A stretch of 64,000 nt of DNA from Winogradskyella pelagia (lineage in GTDB: Bacteria > Bacteroidota > Bacteroidia > Flavobacteriales > Flavobacteriaceae). The stretch is taken from positions 86,026 through 150,025 of the forward strand of contig NZ_JAGEVF010000011.1 of NCBI RefSeq assembly GCF_017581965.1, given 5' to 3'. Numbering within the stretch: position 1 is the stretch's first letter; each line of letters begins with the position of its first letter. The notes beneath the pieces were generated by a model. It did not search any database. It saw only the letters and a list, made by a program, of their open reading frames with translations, and was not told the origin of the DNA. Below are positions 8,353 through 16,529 of this stretch, piece by piece. The translations under genes and the position numbers were made by a program.

Positions 8353-9081
8353 ATGGAAAAAACAGTTTCAGAAGCAATTCAATACCGAAGGTCAACTCGT
8401 GTTTATACTGAAGAACCCATAGATTCAGAAAAAGTAAAGGAATGCTTAGTAAATGCCTCCCTTGCACCAACTAGTAGCAATCTTCAATTATGGGAGTTCT
8501 ATCATGTTACCGATAAAGACACCATGTCTCAACTTGCCAAAGCTTGCTTTAATCAAAACGCAGCTAAAACAGCACAACAAATCGTTGTTGTGGTTGCTCG
8601 AAAAGACTTGTGGCGAAAACGCGCTAAAGCCAATATTGAATTTCTAAACAAGGCATTTGACAAACCTAATTTGAGTGAACGTTTACTCAAACGAAAAAAA
8701 CAAGCTACAGATTATTACAATAAAGTTATACCAACCATATATTTTGATGTATTTGGAATTTTAGGATTCCTCAAGTATTTGGCTTTTCAACTAGTAGGAT
8801 TATTTAGACCTATTTACCGTCAAACGAGATTGAGCGATATGCGCATAGTAGCTCATAAAAGTGCAGGATTAGCTGCACAAAACTTCATGATTTCAATGGC
8901 AGCCGTTGATTATGATACTTGCCCCATGGAGGGAAGCGACACACTGCGCGTAAAGAGAATTCTTAACCTACCTAGAGGTGCTGAAATCAATATGATTATT
9001 GGTTGTGGTAAACGTGACGAATCTGGAATCTATGGTCCAAGATTTAGAGTACCTTTTAAAGACGTTTATTTTAAAGTTTAA
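8353..9081 (+). CDS. Nitroreductase-family FMN oxidoreductase
   Basis: Predicted flavin enzyme of the nitroreductase fold, last gene of the msr operon. The start IQYRRSTRVYTEEPI and the SLAPTSSNLQLWEF segment are the FMN-binding signatures, and AAQNFMISMAAVDYDTCPMEGSD near residue 180 is the conserved dimer/flavin region. At 242 residues it is longer than minimal members because of an insertion at about 85-155. The substrate cannot be told from sequence. Its stop is one base from the stop of the converging dsbD-like gene. Confidence 0.88.
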   Translation: MEKTVSEAIQYRRSTRVYTEEPIDSEKVKECLVNASLAPTSSNLQLWEFYHVTDKDTMSQLAKACFNQNAAKTAQQIVVVVARKDLWRKRAKANIEFLNKAFDKPNLSERLLKRKKQATDYYNKVIPTIYFDVFGILGFLKYLAFQLVGLFRPIYRQTRLSDMRIVAHKSAGLAAQNFMISMAAVDYDTCPMEGSDTLRVKRILNLPRGAEINMIIGCGKRDESGIYGPRFRVPFKDVYFKV

Positions 9082-9082
9082 A

Positions 9083-11056
9083 CTACTTATTAAAGTTTTC
9101 TAGACCTGTTTTGAGCCATTCGTAATAATCCTCGGCATCTGGTTCGTAAGCATTTGTGGTGTTTAGCAACTCTAAATTGTGATCCATTAATACATAATAG
9201 GGCTGAGAATTATTTTGAAAATTAATCGTTTGTAACGTTGCCCATTTATCACCAATGGTCTCAATATCCTTTACCGTTCCATTTTGCCTTAAGTACTGGA
9301 ACTGTTCATCTTCTGGTAATAACTTCTTGTCATCCACGTATAAAGAAATTATAACATAATTCTCACTCAACATGTCATAAACATCTGTTGTGCTCCACAC
9401 TTGTTCTTCCATCTTACGACAATTAACGCATGCCCAGCCAGTAAAATCCAATAAAATAGGCTTGCCCTGTTGCTTTGCTTGCGCTAAGCCAACATCCAGG
9501 TCCTTATAACAGTTTAAATCTAATGGGCATTCTGAGGTTTTGTCATATAAGCTATAAAACAATGGCGGAGGAAAACCACTCAATAGTTTCAAGTTAGAAT
9601 ACTTACTATTGGATAATCCTGGAATAAGATATATGGCAAACGCCAAAAACAATAAAGCTGTTGTAATTCTGTATTTACTTAATTTGCCAATAGGACCATC
9701 GTGAGGAAATTTTATTTTGCCAAAAAGATAGAGTACTAAACCTAAAGCGATAATAATCCATAATCCTATAAACACTTCACGCTTCAATAACCCCCAATGT
9801 TCCACTAAATCAGCATTTGATAAAAACTTTAAAGCCAGAGCCAATTCAACAAAACCTAAAACCACTTTAACCGTATTTAACCAACCACCCGATTTAGGTA
9901 AAGAGTTTAACCATTTAGGAAACATAGCAAATAGACTAAAAGGTAAGGCCAATGCTAAGCCAAAACCACTCATTCCCATTGTTAATTGCATCGCTCCTCC
10001 ATCTGCCGTAAGTGAACTCCCTAGCAAAGTCCCTAAAATTGGTCCAGTGCAGGAAAATGATACTATGGCCAGAGTTAATGCCATAAAAAAGATACCAATA
10101 AAACCACCAATTTTATTGGCCTTACTATCCATAGCAGCACTCCAAGATTGAGGTAATGTAAGCTCGTAGTAGCCAAAAAATGAGAACGCAAATACTATGA
10201 AAATGACAAAGAAAATAATATTGAGTGTCACGTTAGTAGAAATATTATTGAGGATTCCAGGGTCAAGGGAATCGAGTAAATGAAATGGGATACTCAGTAA
10301 GGCATAAATAATAAAAATGAAAAAGCCATATAGCAAAGAATTGACTAAACCCTTTTTAGAATCGCCACTACTCTTTGTAAAGAACGAAACGGTTAAGGGA
10401 ATCATTGGAAACACACATGGCGTAAGCAGGGCTATAAGACCTCCTAAAAAACCGAGTAAAAAAATACTGAGATTAGTTTTTTCTTTAATAGTCTTAGCTT
10501 CGTATTTGTCCCATCCAACTATATTGAGTTTTAAATCACTTGATAGTTGTTGACTTCGTTCATCAATTACTACTTCTTTTTCCTTGATTTCAGATCCATC
10601 CAAAGAAATTTTAAAGGTATGGTCACCTGGAATACACTTTTCATCGTTACAGGTTTGATATTCTACAATGACATCAATAACATCTAATTCTGAGTTTAAA
10701 GTAGAAATACGCTGTTTAAAAACGGCTTGTCCTTCAAATTTCTTTAAGTCTAACTCAAATACCTTATCAAACTTGGGTGCTATTTTTGGTTCAGACGTTT
10801 CACCTATTAACTTATAGTTATTTTCGGCAGAGTTAAATGTAAACAAGGTGGGAATGGGACCAAAACCATCTGGCTCTTCTTGTGAATAGACATACCATCC
10901 ATTGTCTATAGAAGCAACGAAAGTCAAGTCATAATCTGTTTCTGAAATTTGCTCTATGCTATGGGTCCATTTAACAGGCTCCAAAATTTGCGCAAATGAA
11001 ACCAAAGAAAAGCAAATTGCTAAAATGGTAAAATGAAGTTGTTTTTTTATGTCCAT
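9083..11056 (-). CDS. dsbD: Thiol:disulfide interchange protein DsbD
   Basis: Inner-membrane reductant conduit that passes electrons from cytoplasmic thioredoxin to periplasmic thiol proteins. A signal peptide (1-23) leads an N-terminal DsbD alpha-like domain (about 25-155) with a cysteine pair (CNDEKC). A hydrophobic core of about eight helices (about 190-480) contains conserved cysteines in TPCVFPMIP and FSCTGPILG. A C-terminal thioredoxin domain has the motif Cys543-Val-Asn-Cys546. The length, 657 residues, is typical of Bacteroidota members. It opens a minus-strand block of thiol-active envelope proteins, although it has its own promoter-like element. Confidence 0.93.
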   Translation of the reverse strand: MDIKKQLHFTILAICFSLVSFAQILEPVKWTHSIEQISETDYDLTFVASIDNGWYVYSQEEPDGFGPIPTLFTFNSAENNYKLIGETSEPKIAPKFDKVFELDLKKFEGQAVFKQRISTLNSELDVIDVIVEYQTCNDEKCIPGDHTFKISLDGSEIKEKEVVIDERSQQLSSDLKLNIVGWDKYEAKTIKEKTNLSIFLLGFLGGLIALLTPCVFPMIPLTVSFFTKSSGDSKKGLVNSLLYGFFIFIIYALLSIPFHLLDSLDPGILNNISTNVTLNIIFFVIFIVFAFSFFGYYELTLPQSWSAAMDSKANKIGGFIGIFFMALTLAIVSFSCTGPILGTLLGSSLTADGGAMQLTMGMSGFGLALALPFSLFAMFPKWLNSLPKSGGWLNTVKVVLGFVELALALKFLSNADLVEHWGLLKREVFIGLWIIIALGLVLYLFGKIKFPHDGPIGKLSKYRITTALLFLAFAIYLIPGLSNSKYSNLKLLSGFPPPLFYSLYDKTSECPLDLNCYKDLDVGLAQAKQQGKPILLDFTGWACVNCRKMEEQVWSTTDVYDMLSENYVIISLYVDDKKLLPEDEQFQYLRQNGTVKDIETIGDKWATLQTINFQNNSQPYYVLMDHNLELLNTTNAYEPDAEDYYEWLKTGLENFNK

Positions 11057-11074
11057 AAAAATTATCCTCTATAA

Positions 11075-11108
11075 CAAATGTAAATGTTGATCATTTAGCT
11101 TTTTCAAA
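11075..11108 (-). promoter_or_regulatory. Promoter for dsbD
   Basis: On the minus strand TACATTTG (11075-11082) matches TAnnTTTG and TTTG at 11105-11108 lies 22 bases upstream, both close to the Bacteroidota consensus. The ATG at 11056 is 18 bases downstream of the -7 box. Confidence 0.45.
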
Positions 11109-11161
11109 AAATGGGCAAATTTATAAAAACCTTAAGATAGTATTTGAAAACTAACGGGTGT

Positions 11162-11187
11162 AAAAAAAACCGAGTATTACTCGGTTT
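11162..11187 (-). terminator. Rho-independent terminator after the rhodanese lipoprotein gene
   Basis: Minus-strand hairpin AAACCGAG/CTCGGTTT with a 5-base loop, followed by a run of eight T. It lies 5 bases beyond the stop at 11193. Confidence 0.85.
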
Positions 11188-11192
11188 GTATG

Positions 11193-11600
11193 TTATGATT
11201 TCCTCTTGATATTAAGTTTGTCACTATGCTGCCATTTCGATATTCCGCCTTCCAAATCATAGATTTTCTCAAAACCAGCCTCTAACATTTTTTCAGCGCA
11301 TTTAGCACTTCGCCCTCCTGATCTACAATACAAAATTACTGGCTTCGACTTATCTAATTTTGAAATATCATTATCAAAAGTTGGAGACATAAAATCGATA
11401 TTTTGCGCGTTTACAATATGTATTTCGTCATACTCTTCTGGTGTACGCACATCAATTAGTTGTACATCTTCCAACTCTAAAATAGACTTCATCTCTTCGG
11501 CCGTAACTAATTCTATTTCAATATTGTTTTCAGTCTCTTTACAACTGGTTGAAATTAAAACTCCAAGGGTTAACAGAAAAACTACAGTTATTTTTTTCAT
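11193..11600 (-). CDS. Rhodanese-domain lipoprotein
   Basis: Predicted lipoprotein with a single rhodanese domain. The N-terminus is a lipoprotein signal (lipobox ending at Cys20 in STSCKE) and the domain follows at about 30-130. The active-site loop CRSGGRS, including the catalytic cysteine, is intact, so sulfur transfer or a related persulfide function is possible. It is 135 residues long and sits 14 bases downstream of a second, cytoplasmic rhodanese gene. The physiological acceptor is unknown. Confidence 0.87.
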   Translation of the reverse strand: MKKITVVFLLTLGVLISTSCKETENNIEIELVTAEEMKSILELEDVQLIDVRTPEEYDEIHIVNAQNIDFMSPTFDNDISKLDKSKPVILYCRSGGRSAKCAEKMLEAGFEKIYDLEGGISKWQHSDKLNIKRKS

Positions 11601-11614
11601 GACAAATAGTTAAA

Positions 11615-11926
11615 TTAAATGGTAACTTCTCCCTTCCATTGGGTGAAACCTCCAATAAGATTAAAAGCATTTTCAAAGCCCAATTGATTCATTACCGCAC
11701 AAGCTTGGGCGCTTCTTGAACCTGCCTTACAATAGACATAGTAATTTTTGGATTTATCAAGGTTCTTAACTTCATCGATGAACCCTTGCCCTTGATAAAT
11801 ATCTATATGCATGGCCTTAGGGATTATACCCATTTCAACTTCCTCTGCTGTTCTAACATCTAAAATAACAGCATCAGGGTCTTGTTCTAACTGTTTTGTC
11901 CAATCATTTTGAGTTAAGTCAGCCAT
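11615..11926 (-). CDS. Single-domain rhodanese-like protein
   Basis: Cytoplasmic rhodanese of 103 residues with active-site loop CKAGSRS. An upstream ATG at 11977 would abut the A-rich flank of the terminator of the preceding gene and add a non-conserved extension, so the ATG at 11926 is taken; it starts MADLTQNDW, normal for the family. The gene leads into the rhodanese lipoprotein gene, giving one cytoplasmic and one envelope rhodanese in tandem. Confidence 0.87.
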   Translation of the reverse strand: MADLTQNDWTKQLEQDPDAVILDVRTAEEVEMGIIPKAMHIDIYQGQGFIDEVKNLDKSKNYYVYCKAGSRSAQACAVMNQLGFENAFNLIGGFTQWKGEVTI

Positions 11927-11977
11927 TTCCTTACTTTTTGGTTGAACAAAATTAACATTTATTAATAAAATAGACAT

Positions 11978-12006
11978 AAAAAAAACCGAAGTGTTACACT
12001 TCGGTT
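11978..12006 (-). terminator. Rho-independent terminator after the redoxin gene
   Basis: Minus-strand stem AACCGAAGT/ACTTCGGTT with a 5-base loop and a following T run (complement of 11978-11985). It lies about 30 bases beyond the stop at 12037 and separates the redoxin pair from the rhodanese pair. Confidence 0.85.
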
Positions 12007-12036
12007 CAAATAAAACTTATACAAATTCAATATAAT

Positions 12037-12654
12037 TTAACTCTTTACTTTAATAGAGCAGCCAATCGCTCTTGTTTCAGTTGTTTTAACCGACTCGCCA
12101 CCTAGTAAGGCGTCAACAGCATTCTCTACATATTTTTCAGTCACTGCGTTGGCATCTTTATAATTATCATCGATAGCACCAATGTATTTAACCTCGTTTC
12201 CTTTTTTAGTTTTTTGCAAAAGATAGACATGTGGTGTTTTGGTTGCACCGTATTGCGGATAAATCTTCTGTCCTTTATCCATTAAATACGGAAACGTAAA
12301 ACCTTTTGCCTTGGCCCTAGCCTTCATGGCTTCCATATTATCTCCTGGTTTTACATCGGTATCATTTGGCATAATTGCAATTACAGGATAACCTTTTTTT
12401 GCATATTTTTTATCCAGCGCTACAATTCGGTCCTCATAAGCCACGGCATAGGGACAAGTGTTACATGTAAAAATTACAATAAAACCTTTTGCATCTTTGT
12501 AATCTGCAAGTGACACCATTTTACCATCGATATTCTCTAAACTAAAATCGGTTGCCATATCGCCTACCTTATATCCTGTACTTAATGGCTGGGTAGAAAA
12601 AGCCATAAATAGTACAGCAATACCCACTACTGAAAATAATTTTAATGTTTTCAT
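12037..12654 (-). CDS. Exported thioredoxin-fold (AhpC/TSA-type) redoxin
   Basis: Periplasmic thioredoxin-fold protein with a signal peptide (about 1-25) and a redoxin domain at about 30-170. The start of the domain (GDMATDFSLENIDGKMVSLADYK) is typical of AhpC/TSA-like proteins, and the active site is Cys64-Asn-Thr-Cys67, followed by the cis-proline region KTPHVYLL. Such proteins are often annotated as thioredoxin-family or peroxiredoxin-like. The reducing partner may be DsbD. It follows the TlpA-like gene by 6 bases. Confidence 0.87.
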   Translation of the reverse strand: MKTLKLFSVVGIAVLFMAFSTQPLSTGYKVGDMATDFSLENIDGKMVSLADYKDAKGFIVIFTCNTCPYAVAYEDRIVALDKKYAKKGYPVIAIMPNDTDVKPGDNMEAMKARAKAKGFTFPYLMDKGQKIYPQYGATKTPHVYLLQKTKKGNEVKYIGAIDDNYKDANAVTEKYVENAVDALLGGESVKTTETRAIGCSIKVKS

Positions 12655-12660
12655 ATTAAT

Positions 12661-13185
12661 TTAATTTAAAAATTGTTCTAATTCTGTTTTTAGTTCGTCT
12701 TCTGTAAATGATTGTTCGTAAAACTTTCGCTTTTCACCTTTATAAATTATTGTAGCAGGAATGGCTCCAGACCAGTTTTCATTTATAGCAGGTATCCATC
12801 TGTTTTGATTGGTATCATCTAATGCAATTACTTCAGACTTTAATTGATACTTCTCCATGAATGGGAGTAACTTAGATTCATATTTATTAGGAAAATCCAA
12901 GCTCACCAATAAAATATCAATATTCTCGTTAGGATAAGTCTCACGTAATGCTTCAAAATAGGGTAACTCCTTTACACAAGGAGCGCACCAAGTAGCCCAA
13001 AAATTGACAACATGCAGTCGGTCATCCTTTTTATTTAAATAAGGTTCCAACCCATCATAATCAACAACTGTTAAGCCTTCAATAAAATTATTTTCAACAA
13101 TCAACTCTTCGCTACTTTCCTTTTTTGATGGTGCTTCTTTACAACCAATAGATAGGATAACAGAAAAAATAATCAAATACCTCAT
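12661..13185 (-). CDS. TlpA/ResA-like thioredoxin lipoprotein
   Basis: Envelope thiol-disulfide oxidoreductase. A lipoprotein signal ends at Cys15 (SIGCKE), and a thioredoxin domain follows with WATWCAPC (Cys67 and Cys70) and the cis-proline segment AIPATIIY. At 174 residues it matches TlpA/ResA-like proteins used in cytochrome c maturation or general disulfide reduction. It is the first gene of a two-gene unit with the exported redoxin. The divergent marR gene shares its upstream region of about 100 bases. Confidence 0.88.
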   Translation of the reverse strand: MRYLIIFSVILSIGCKEAPSKKESSEELIVENNFIEGLTVVDYDGLEPYLNKKDDRLHVVNFWATWCAPCVKELPYFEALRETYPNENIDILLVSLDFPNKYESKLLPFMEKYQLKSEVIALDDTNQNRWIPAINENWSGAIPATIIYKGEKRKFYEQSFTEDELKTELEQFLN

Positions 13186-13239
13186 ACAATAAAGGTATCA
13201 ATCGTCTTCTTGCCAAATTAAAATTTAACAAAATATTAA

Positions 13240-13269
13240 TTTGAATTGAAAAATCTAAACATATATTTG
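13240..13269 (+). promoter_or_regulatory. Promoter of marR-yceI
   Basis: TTTG at 13240-13243, an 18-base spacer and TATATTTG at 13262-13269 match the Bacteroidota sigma consensus. The predicted start of transcription, about 13276, is only about 12 bases before the ATG at 13288. Confidence 0.72.
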
Positions 13270-13278
13270 TATATACAA
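13267..13278 (+). promoter_or_regulatory. Palindromic operator overlapping the marR promoter
   Basis: TTGTATATACAA is a perfect 12-base palindrome that overlaps the last three bases of the -7 box and the predicted start site. A second half-site, TTGTATAT, follows at 13282-13289 and runs into the start codon. The position suggests autorepression by the MarR-family protein encoded directly downstream. Confidence 0.6.
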
Positions 13279-13287
13279 TTATTGTAT

Positions 13288-13743
13288 ATGAAAGAGTTAA
13301 ATCAGCAATTACAGATAAAAGCTGATATTCCTTTACCTAGGGCATCAGTTATAAATGTGTTTTTCACCAACAATTGGATGAAAGATGAATTGTTGCTGTG
13401 TTTAAAACCCTATGACCTATCACTGGAGCAATTCAACGTTATGCGTATTTTAAGAGGTCAGAACAACAACCCTATCAACTTACAAGACATTCAAAATAGA
13501 ATGGTTACTAAAATGAGTAATACCACAAGATTAGTTGATAAATTAATTACAAAAGGATTTGTAAAACGCACTATTTGTAAAGAAAACAGACGCAAGGTAG
13601 AAATAGTAATTACAAAACGCGGCCTTGAAACCTTAGATAAACTTGACCCAGTTTTTTTTGATAGAGAAAAGCAATTGACTCAGAACCTCACAACAATAGA
13701 ACTCGAACAATTAAATAAACTTTTAATAAAACTCAGAAATTAA
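13288..13743 (+). CDS. MarR-family transcriptional regulator
   Basis: Winged-helix DNA-binding repressor, 151 residues, with the HTH at about residues 50-110 (NLQDIQNRMVTKMSNTTRLVDKLITKGFVKR) and the wing (CKENRRKVEIVITKRG). An ATG 14 codons earlier is possible, but it overlaps the promoter and lies before the predicted transcription start, so 13288 is used. The gene is followed 4 bases later by yceI. The palindrome at its own promoter points to autoregulation; the inducer is unknown. Confidence 0.9.
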   Translation: MKELNQQLQIKADIPLPRASVINVFFTNNWMKDELLLCLKPYDLSLEQFNVMRILRGQNNNPINLQDIQNRMVTKMSNTTRLVDKLITKGFVKRTICKENRRKVEIVITKRGLETLDKLDPVFFDREKQLTQNLTTIELEQLNKLLIKLRN

Positions 13744-13747
13744 TATT

Positions 13748-14317
13748 ATGAAAACTAAACATTTAAAAATTACAACCATTTTGGTACTAGCCTTTTCTTT
13801 TATGTCGTTTACGGCCTTAGTAGAAAAAACTGTAAATGTTGACCAAAGTAAGGTTACATGGAAAGGATATAAGGTAACAGGAGAGCATGAAGGCACCATT
13901 AACTTAAAAAGCGGAAGTCTTCAATTCGATGGAACCACGTTAAAGGGAGGTTCTTTTACTATGGATATGACCAGTATAAACACAACTGATTTAGAAGGTG
14001 AATACAAAGGGAAACTAGATGGCCATTTAAAATCTGCTGATTTTTTTGGTATTGAAAAACACCCAACGGCGACCTTGAAAATAACAAATGCCAAAGGCAG
14101 CAATGGAAAGTATAGTGTTAAAGCAGATTTAACTATAAAGGAAATTACCCAGCCTGTTGAGTTCACAATGTATGTAAAAGAAAACTCCGCGACAGCGTTT
14201 GTAAAAATAGATAGAACCAAATTTGACATTAAGTATGGTTCAGCTAGTTTTTTCGACAACTTAAAAGATAAAGCTATCTATGACGAGTTTGATTTAAACG
14301 TAAATCTAAAGTTTTAG
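13748..14317 (+). CDS. YceI-family periplasmic lipid-binding protein
   Basis: Secreted beta-barrel protein of the YceI family, which binds amphiphilic, isoprenoid-like ligands. A signal peptide (about 1-22) precedes the domain, which starts with VDQSKVTWKGYKVTGEHEGT and has the conserved TATLKIT and FDIKYGSASFFDNLKDK segments near its end. 189 residues is the normal length. It is translated right behind marR and is probably under the same promoter, so the MarR protein likely controls its amount. Confidence 0.92.
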   Translation: MKTKHLKITTILVLAFSFMSFTALVEKTVNVDQSKVTWKGYKVTGEHEGTINLKSGSLQFDGTTLKGGSFTMDMTSINTTDLEGEYKGKLDGHLKSADFFGIEKHPTATLKITNAKGSNGKYSVKADLTIKEITQPVEFTMYVKENSATAFVKIDRTKFDIKYGSASFFDNLKDKAIYDEFDLNVNLKF

Positions 14318-14344
14318 TTCCCTAAGGACGGATTAATAGCAACG

Positions 14345-14389
14345 TTTAAAGAAAGATTCCTGCTCTGAGAGCAGGAATCTTTCTTTAAA
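14345..14389 (+). terminator. Long perfect hairpin after yceI
   Basis: A 21-base-pair perfect stem with a 3-base loop, beginning TTTAAAGAAAG and ending CTTTCTTTAAA. No clean T run follows, but the stem ends in T-rich sequence, so it probably ends yceI transcription and insulates the trp promoter that begins 5 bases downstream. Confidence 0.7.
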
Positions 14390-14393
14390 ATAG

Positions 14394-14424
14394 TTTGAAA
14401 TCATTATTTTGCTTTTTATATTTG
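14394..14424 (+). promoter_or_regulatory. Promoter of the trp operon
   Basis: TTTG at 14394-14397, a 19-base spacer and TATATTTG at 14417-14424 match the Bacteroidota consensus exactly. The predicted start site near 14431 lies only a few bases before the leader-peptide ATG at 14434. Confidence 0.75.
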
Positions 14425-14433
14425 ACACTCAAA

Positions 14434-14490
14434 ATGAAATTAGATAATAAAAATACTTGGTGGTGGTCTTTCACAAACATGAGTTCGTGA
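14434..14490 (+). CDS. trpL: trp operon leader peptide with three consecutive Trp codons
   Basis: An 18-codon ORF, MKLDNKNTWWWSFTNMSS, ending in TGA. The three adjacent TGG codons (14458-14466) are a strong signature of ribosome-mediated attenuation: when charged tRNA-Trp is scarce the ribosome stalls there. The ORF sits between a consensus promoter and an intrinsic terminator that precedes trpE. The start has almost no untranslated leader before it. Confidence 0.88.
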   Translation: MKLDNKNTWWWSFTNMSS

Positions 14491-14548
14491 CCCAATCCTT
14501 GTATTAGAAATAAAGTAAGAGGCTTGTCATTCACGACAAGCCTTTTTT
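14485..14548 (+). promoter_or_regulatory. trp attenuator (terminator and possible competing pairing)
   Basis: The terminator is a 9-base-pair stem AGGCTTGTC/GACAAGCCT (14520-14528 with 14535-14543), a 6-base loop and a T run to 14548, ending 12 bases before trpE. Possible antiterminator pairings are TCGTGA (14485-14490, at the leader stop codon) with TCACGA (14531-14536), and CTTGT (14498-14502) with ACAAG (14536-14540). A ribosome stalled on the Trp codons would leave the first arm free; one at the stop codon would cover it. The terminator is clear; the competing structure is inference. Confidence 0.8.
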
Positions 14549-14560
14549 AATTGAGCATAT

Positions 14561-15961
14561 ATGAAGACATTTAGTTTATATACCCACTACAAAAAAATCT
14601 TAGCGGATACCATTACACCTGTAAGTGTCTACCTAAAATTAAGGGATAAATTTCCTAATAGTATCTTGTTGGAGAGTAGTGATTATCATGCCAATGACAA
14701 TAGTTTTTCATATATCTGCTGCAATCCTATTGCTTCTATTAAAGTTGAAAACGAAAATATTCTTCAAACTTATCCTGATGGAAGCACCAAACTCAACCAC
14801 ACTAAATCGACTAGTGTTGTAGAAGAAATACACAAGTTTACCAAACGCTTTAAAGTAGATTCTAATCCAGATTTTAAATTTATACATAACGGAATCTTCG
14901 GTTATACCGCTTATGACGCAGTTAGGTATTTTGAAGATATATCCATTTCAAAAAAACCTGAGACTATTGCAATTCCAGATATTTATTATGCGGTTTATCA
15001 AAATATAATTGCTATTAATCATTTTAAGAATGAAGCCTACGTTTTTGCGCACTGTTTCGATACTGAAAATAATATCGATGAGATTCTTCAGGTCATCCAA
15101 ACCAAACAATACGCGTCCTACGATTTCAATACTAAAGATGAGATATCGTCAAATCTAAGTGATGACGATTATAAAGCGCATGTAGAATTAGCTAAAAAAC
15201 ATTGTGCACGTGGCGATGTGTTTCAATTAGTACTTTCCAAGCAGTTTAAACAACAGTTCAGTGGTGACGAGTTTAATGTTTATCGTGCACTACGTAGTAT
15301 TAACCCCTCACCCTACTTGTTCTATTTCGATTATGGAAATTTCAAAATATTCGGCAGTTCACCCGAAGCACAACTTGTTGTAAAAGACGGAAAAGCAGAA
15401 ATCCATCCTATTGCAGGAACTTTTAAACGTACAGGGAATGATTTGAGAGATGCAGAACTCGCCGAGGAACTCATCCATGATGATAAAGAAAATAGCGAAC
15501 ATGTTATGCTGGTAGATTTGGCCAGAAACGACCTTAGCCGACACGGAAACGAAGTTACAGTTGAGAATTACAGAGAGGTACAGTTTTTTTCTCACGTCAT
15601 TCACTTAGTTAGTAAAGTCACAGGAAAGATTCATAAAGGTACCGAAACTATGCAGATAGTAGCAGATACCTTCCCTGCCGGAACACTAAGCGGAGCTCCA
15701 AAGCATATGGCCATGCAACTCATAGAAAAATATGAAAAGTCAAGTCGTGGATATTATGGAGGAGCTATAGGGTTTATGGATTTTGAGGGTAATTTTAACC
15801 ATGCTATTATGATTAGAACCTTTTTAAGTAAAAACCATACCCTCTACTGGCAAGCTGGAGCAGGACTTGTTGCCAAGTCCAATCCAGAACACGAATTACA
15901 AGAGGTCTACAATAAACTAGGCGCATTGACAAAAGCTATTGAACAAGCTAAAGAAATTTAA
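14561..15961 (+). CDS. trpE: Anthranilate synthase component I
   Basis: Catalyses chorismate plus ammonia to anthranilate, first step of tryptophan synthesis. The 466-residue protein has the N-terminal feedback-binding segment LLESSDYH (36-43) and a chorismate-binding domain with HPIAGTFKRTG, DEN-type KENSEHVMLVDLARND, and PAGTLSGAPKHMAMQLIEKYE near the C-terminus. The LLES motif suggests inhibition by tryptophan. It is followed by trpG one base after its stop. Confidence 0.95.
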   Translation: MKTFSLYTHYKKILADTITPVSVYLKLRDKFPNSILLESSDYHANDNSFSYICCNPIASIKVENENILQTYPDGSTKLNHTKSTSVVEEIHKFTKRFKVDSNPDFKFIHNGIFGYTAYDAVRYFEDISISKKPETIAIPDIYYAVYQNIIAINHFKNEAYVFAHCFDTENNIDEILQVIQTKQYASYDFNTKDEISSNLSDDDYKAHVELAKKHCARGDVFQLVLSKQFKQQFSGDEFNVYRALRSINPSPYLFYFDYGNFKIFGSSPEAQLVVKDGKAEIHPIAGTFKRTGNDLRDAELAEELIHDDKENSEHVMLVDLARNDLSRHGNEVTVENYREVQFFSHVIHLVSKVTGKIHKGTETMQIVADTFPAGTLSGAPKHMAMQLIEKYEKSSRGYYGGAIGFMDFEGNFNHAIMIRTFLSKNHTLYWQAGAGLVAKSNPEHELQEVYNKLGALTKAIEQAKEI

Positions 15962-15962
15962 A

Positions 15963-16529
15963 ATGAAAAAAGTATTAGTTATAGATAATTACGACAGTTT
16001 CACCTATAATCTGGTGCATTATTTAGAGGATTTAGGTTGCCAAGTTACCGTTAAACGAAATGATAAATTGACTATAGAAGAAGTTAAAGACTTTGATAAA
16101 ATCTTACTATCTCCAGGTCCAGGTATCCCAGATGAAGCAGGTCTCCTAAAAGAAATTATTATGACTTATGCACCTACAAAAAGTATACTTGGAGTGTGTT
16201 TGGGTCAACAAGCCATCGGAGAAGTATTTGGTGGTACTATTGAGAATTTAGATACCGTGTATCACGGTGTTGCTACCACAATAACCCTAACCGAAACTAA
16301 CGACCCTATGTTTAATGGCCTAGAAAAATCCTTTGATGTTGGCCGATACCATTCCTGGGTTGTGAGTACAGATTTACCAGATTGCTTAGAAGCAACATCT
16401 TTTGATTCAAATGGTGAAATTATGTCGCTGCGTCACAAGGAATTGGATGTAAAAGGTGTACAATATCATCCTGAATCCGTTTTAACACCAAACGGAAAGC
16501 AAATTTTAGAGAATTGGGTGAATAGCTAG
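15963..16529 (+). CDS. trpG: Anthranilate synthase component II, glutamine amidotransferase
   Basis: Supplies ammonia from glutamine to TrpE. The 188-residue class I amidotransferase has the oxyanion segment LLSPGPGIPDEAG, nucleophile Cys in LGVCLGQQAIGE (about residues 74-85) and the His-Glu pair in QYHPESVLT. The longest ORF starts 8 codons earlier inside trpE; the ATG at 15963 begins the conserved MKKVLVIDNYDSFTYNL N-terminus and is preferred. Its stop codon is the first part of a heptamer tandem repeat. Confidence 0.95.
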   Translation: MKKVLVIDNYDSFTYNLVHYLEDLGCQVTVKRNDKLTIEEVKDFDKILLSPGPGIPDEAGLLKEIIMTYAPTKSILGVCLGQQAIGEVFGGTIENLDTVYHGVATTITLTETNDPMFNGLEKSFDVGRYHSWVVSTDLPDCLEATSFDSNGEIMSLRHKELDVKGVQYHPESVLTPNGKQILENWVNS

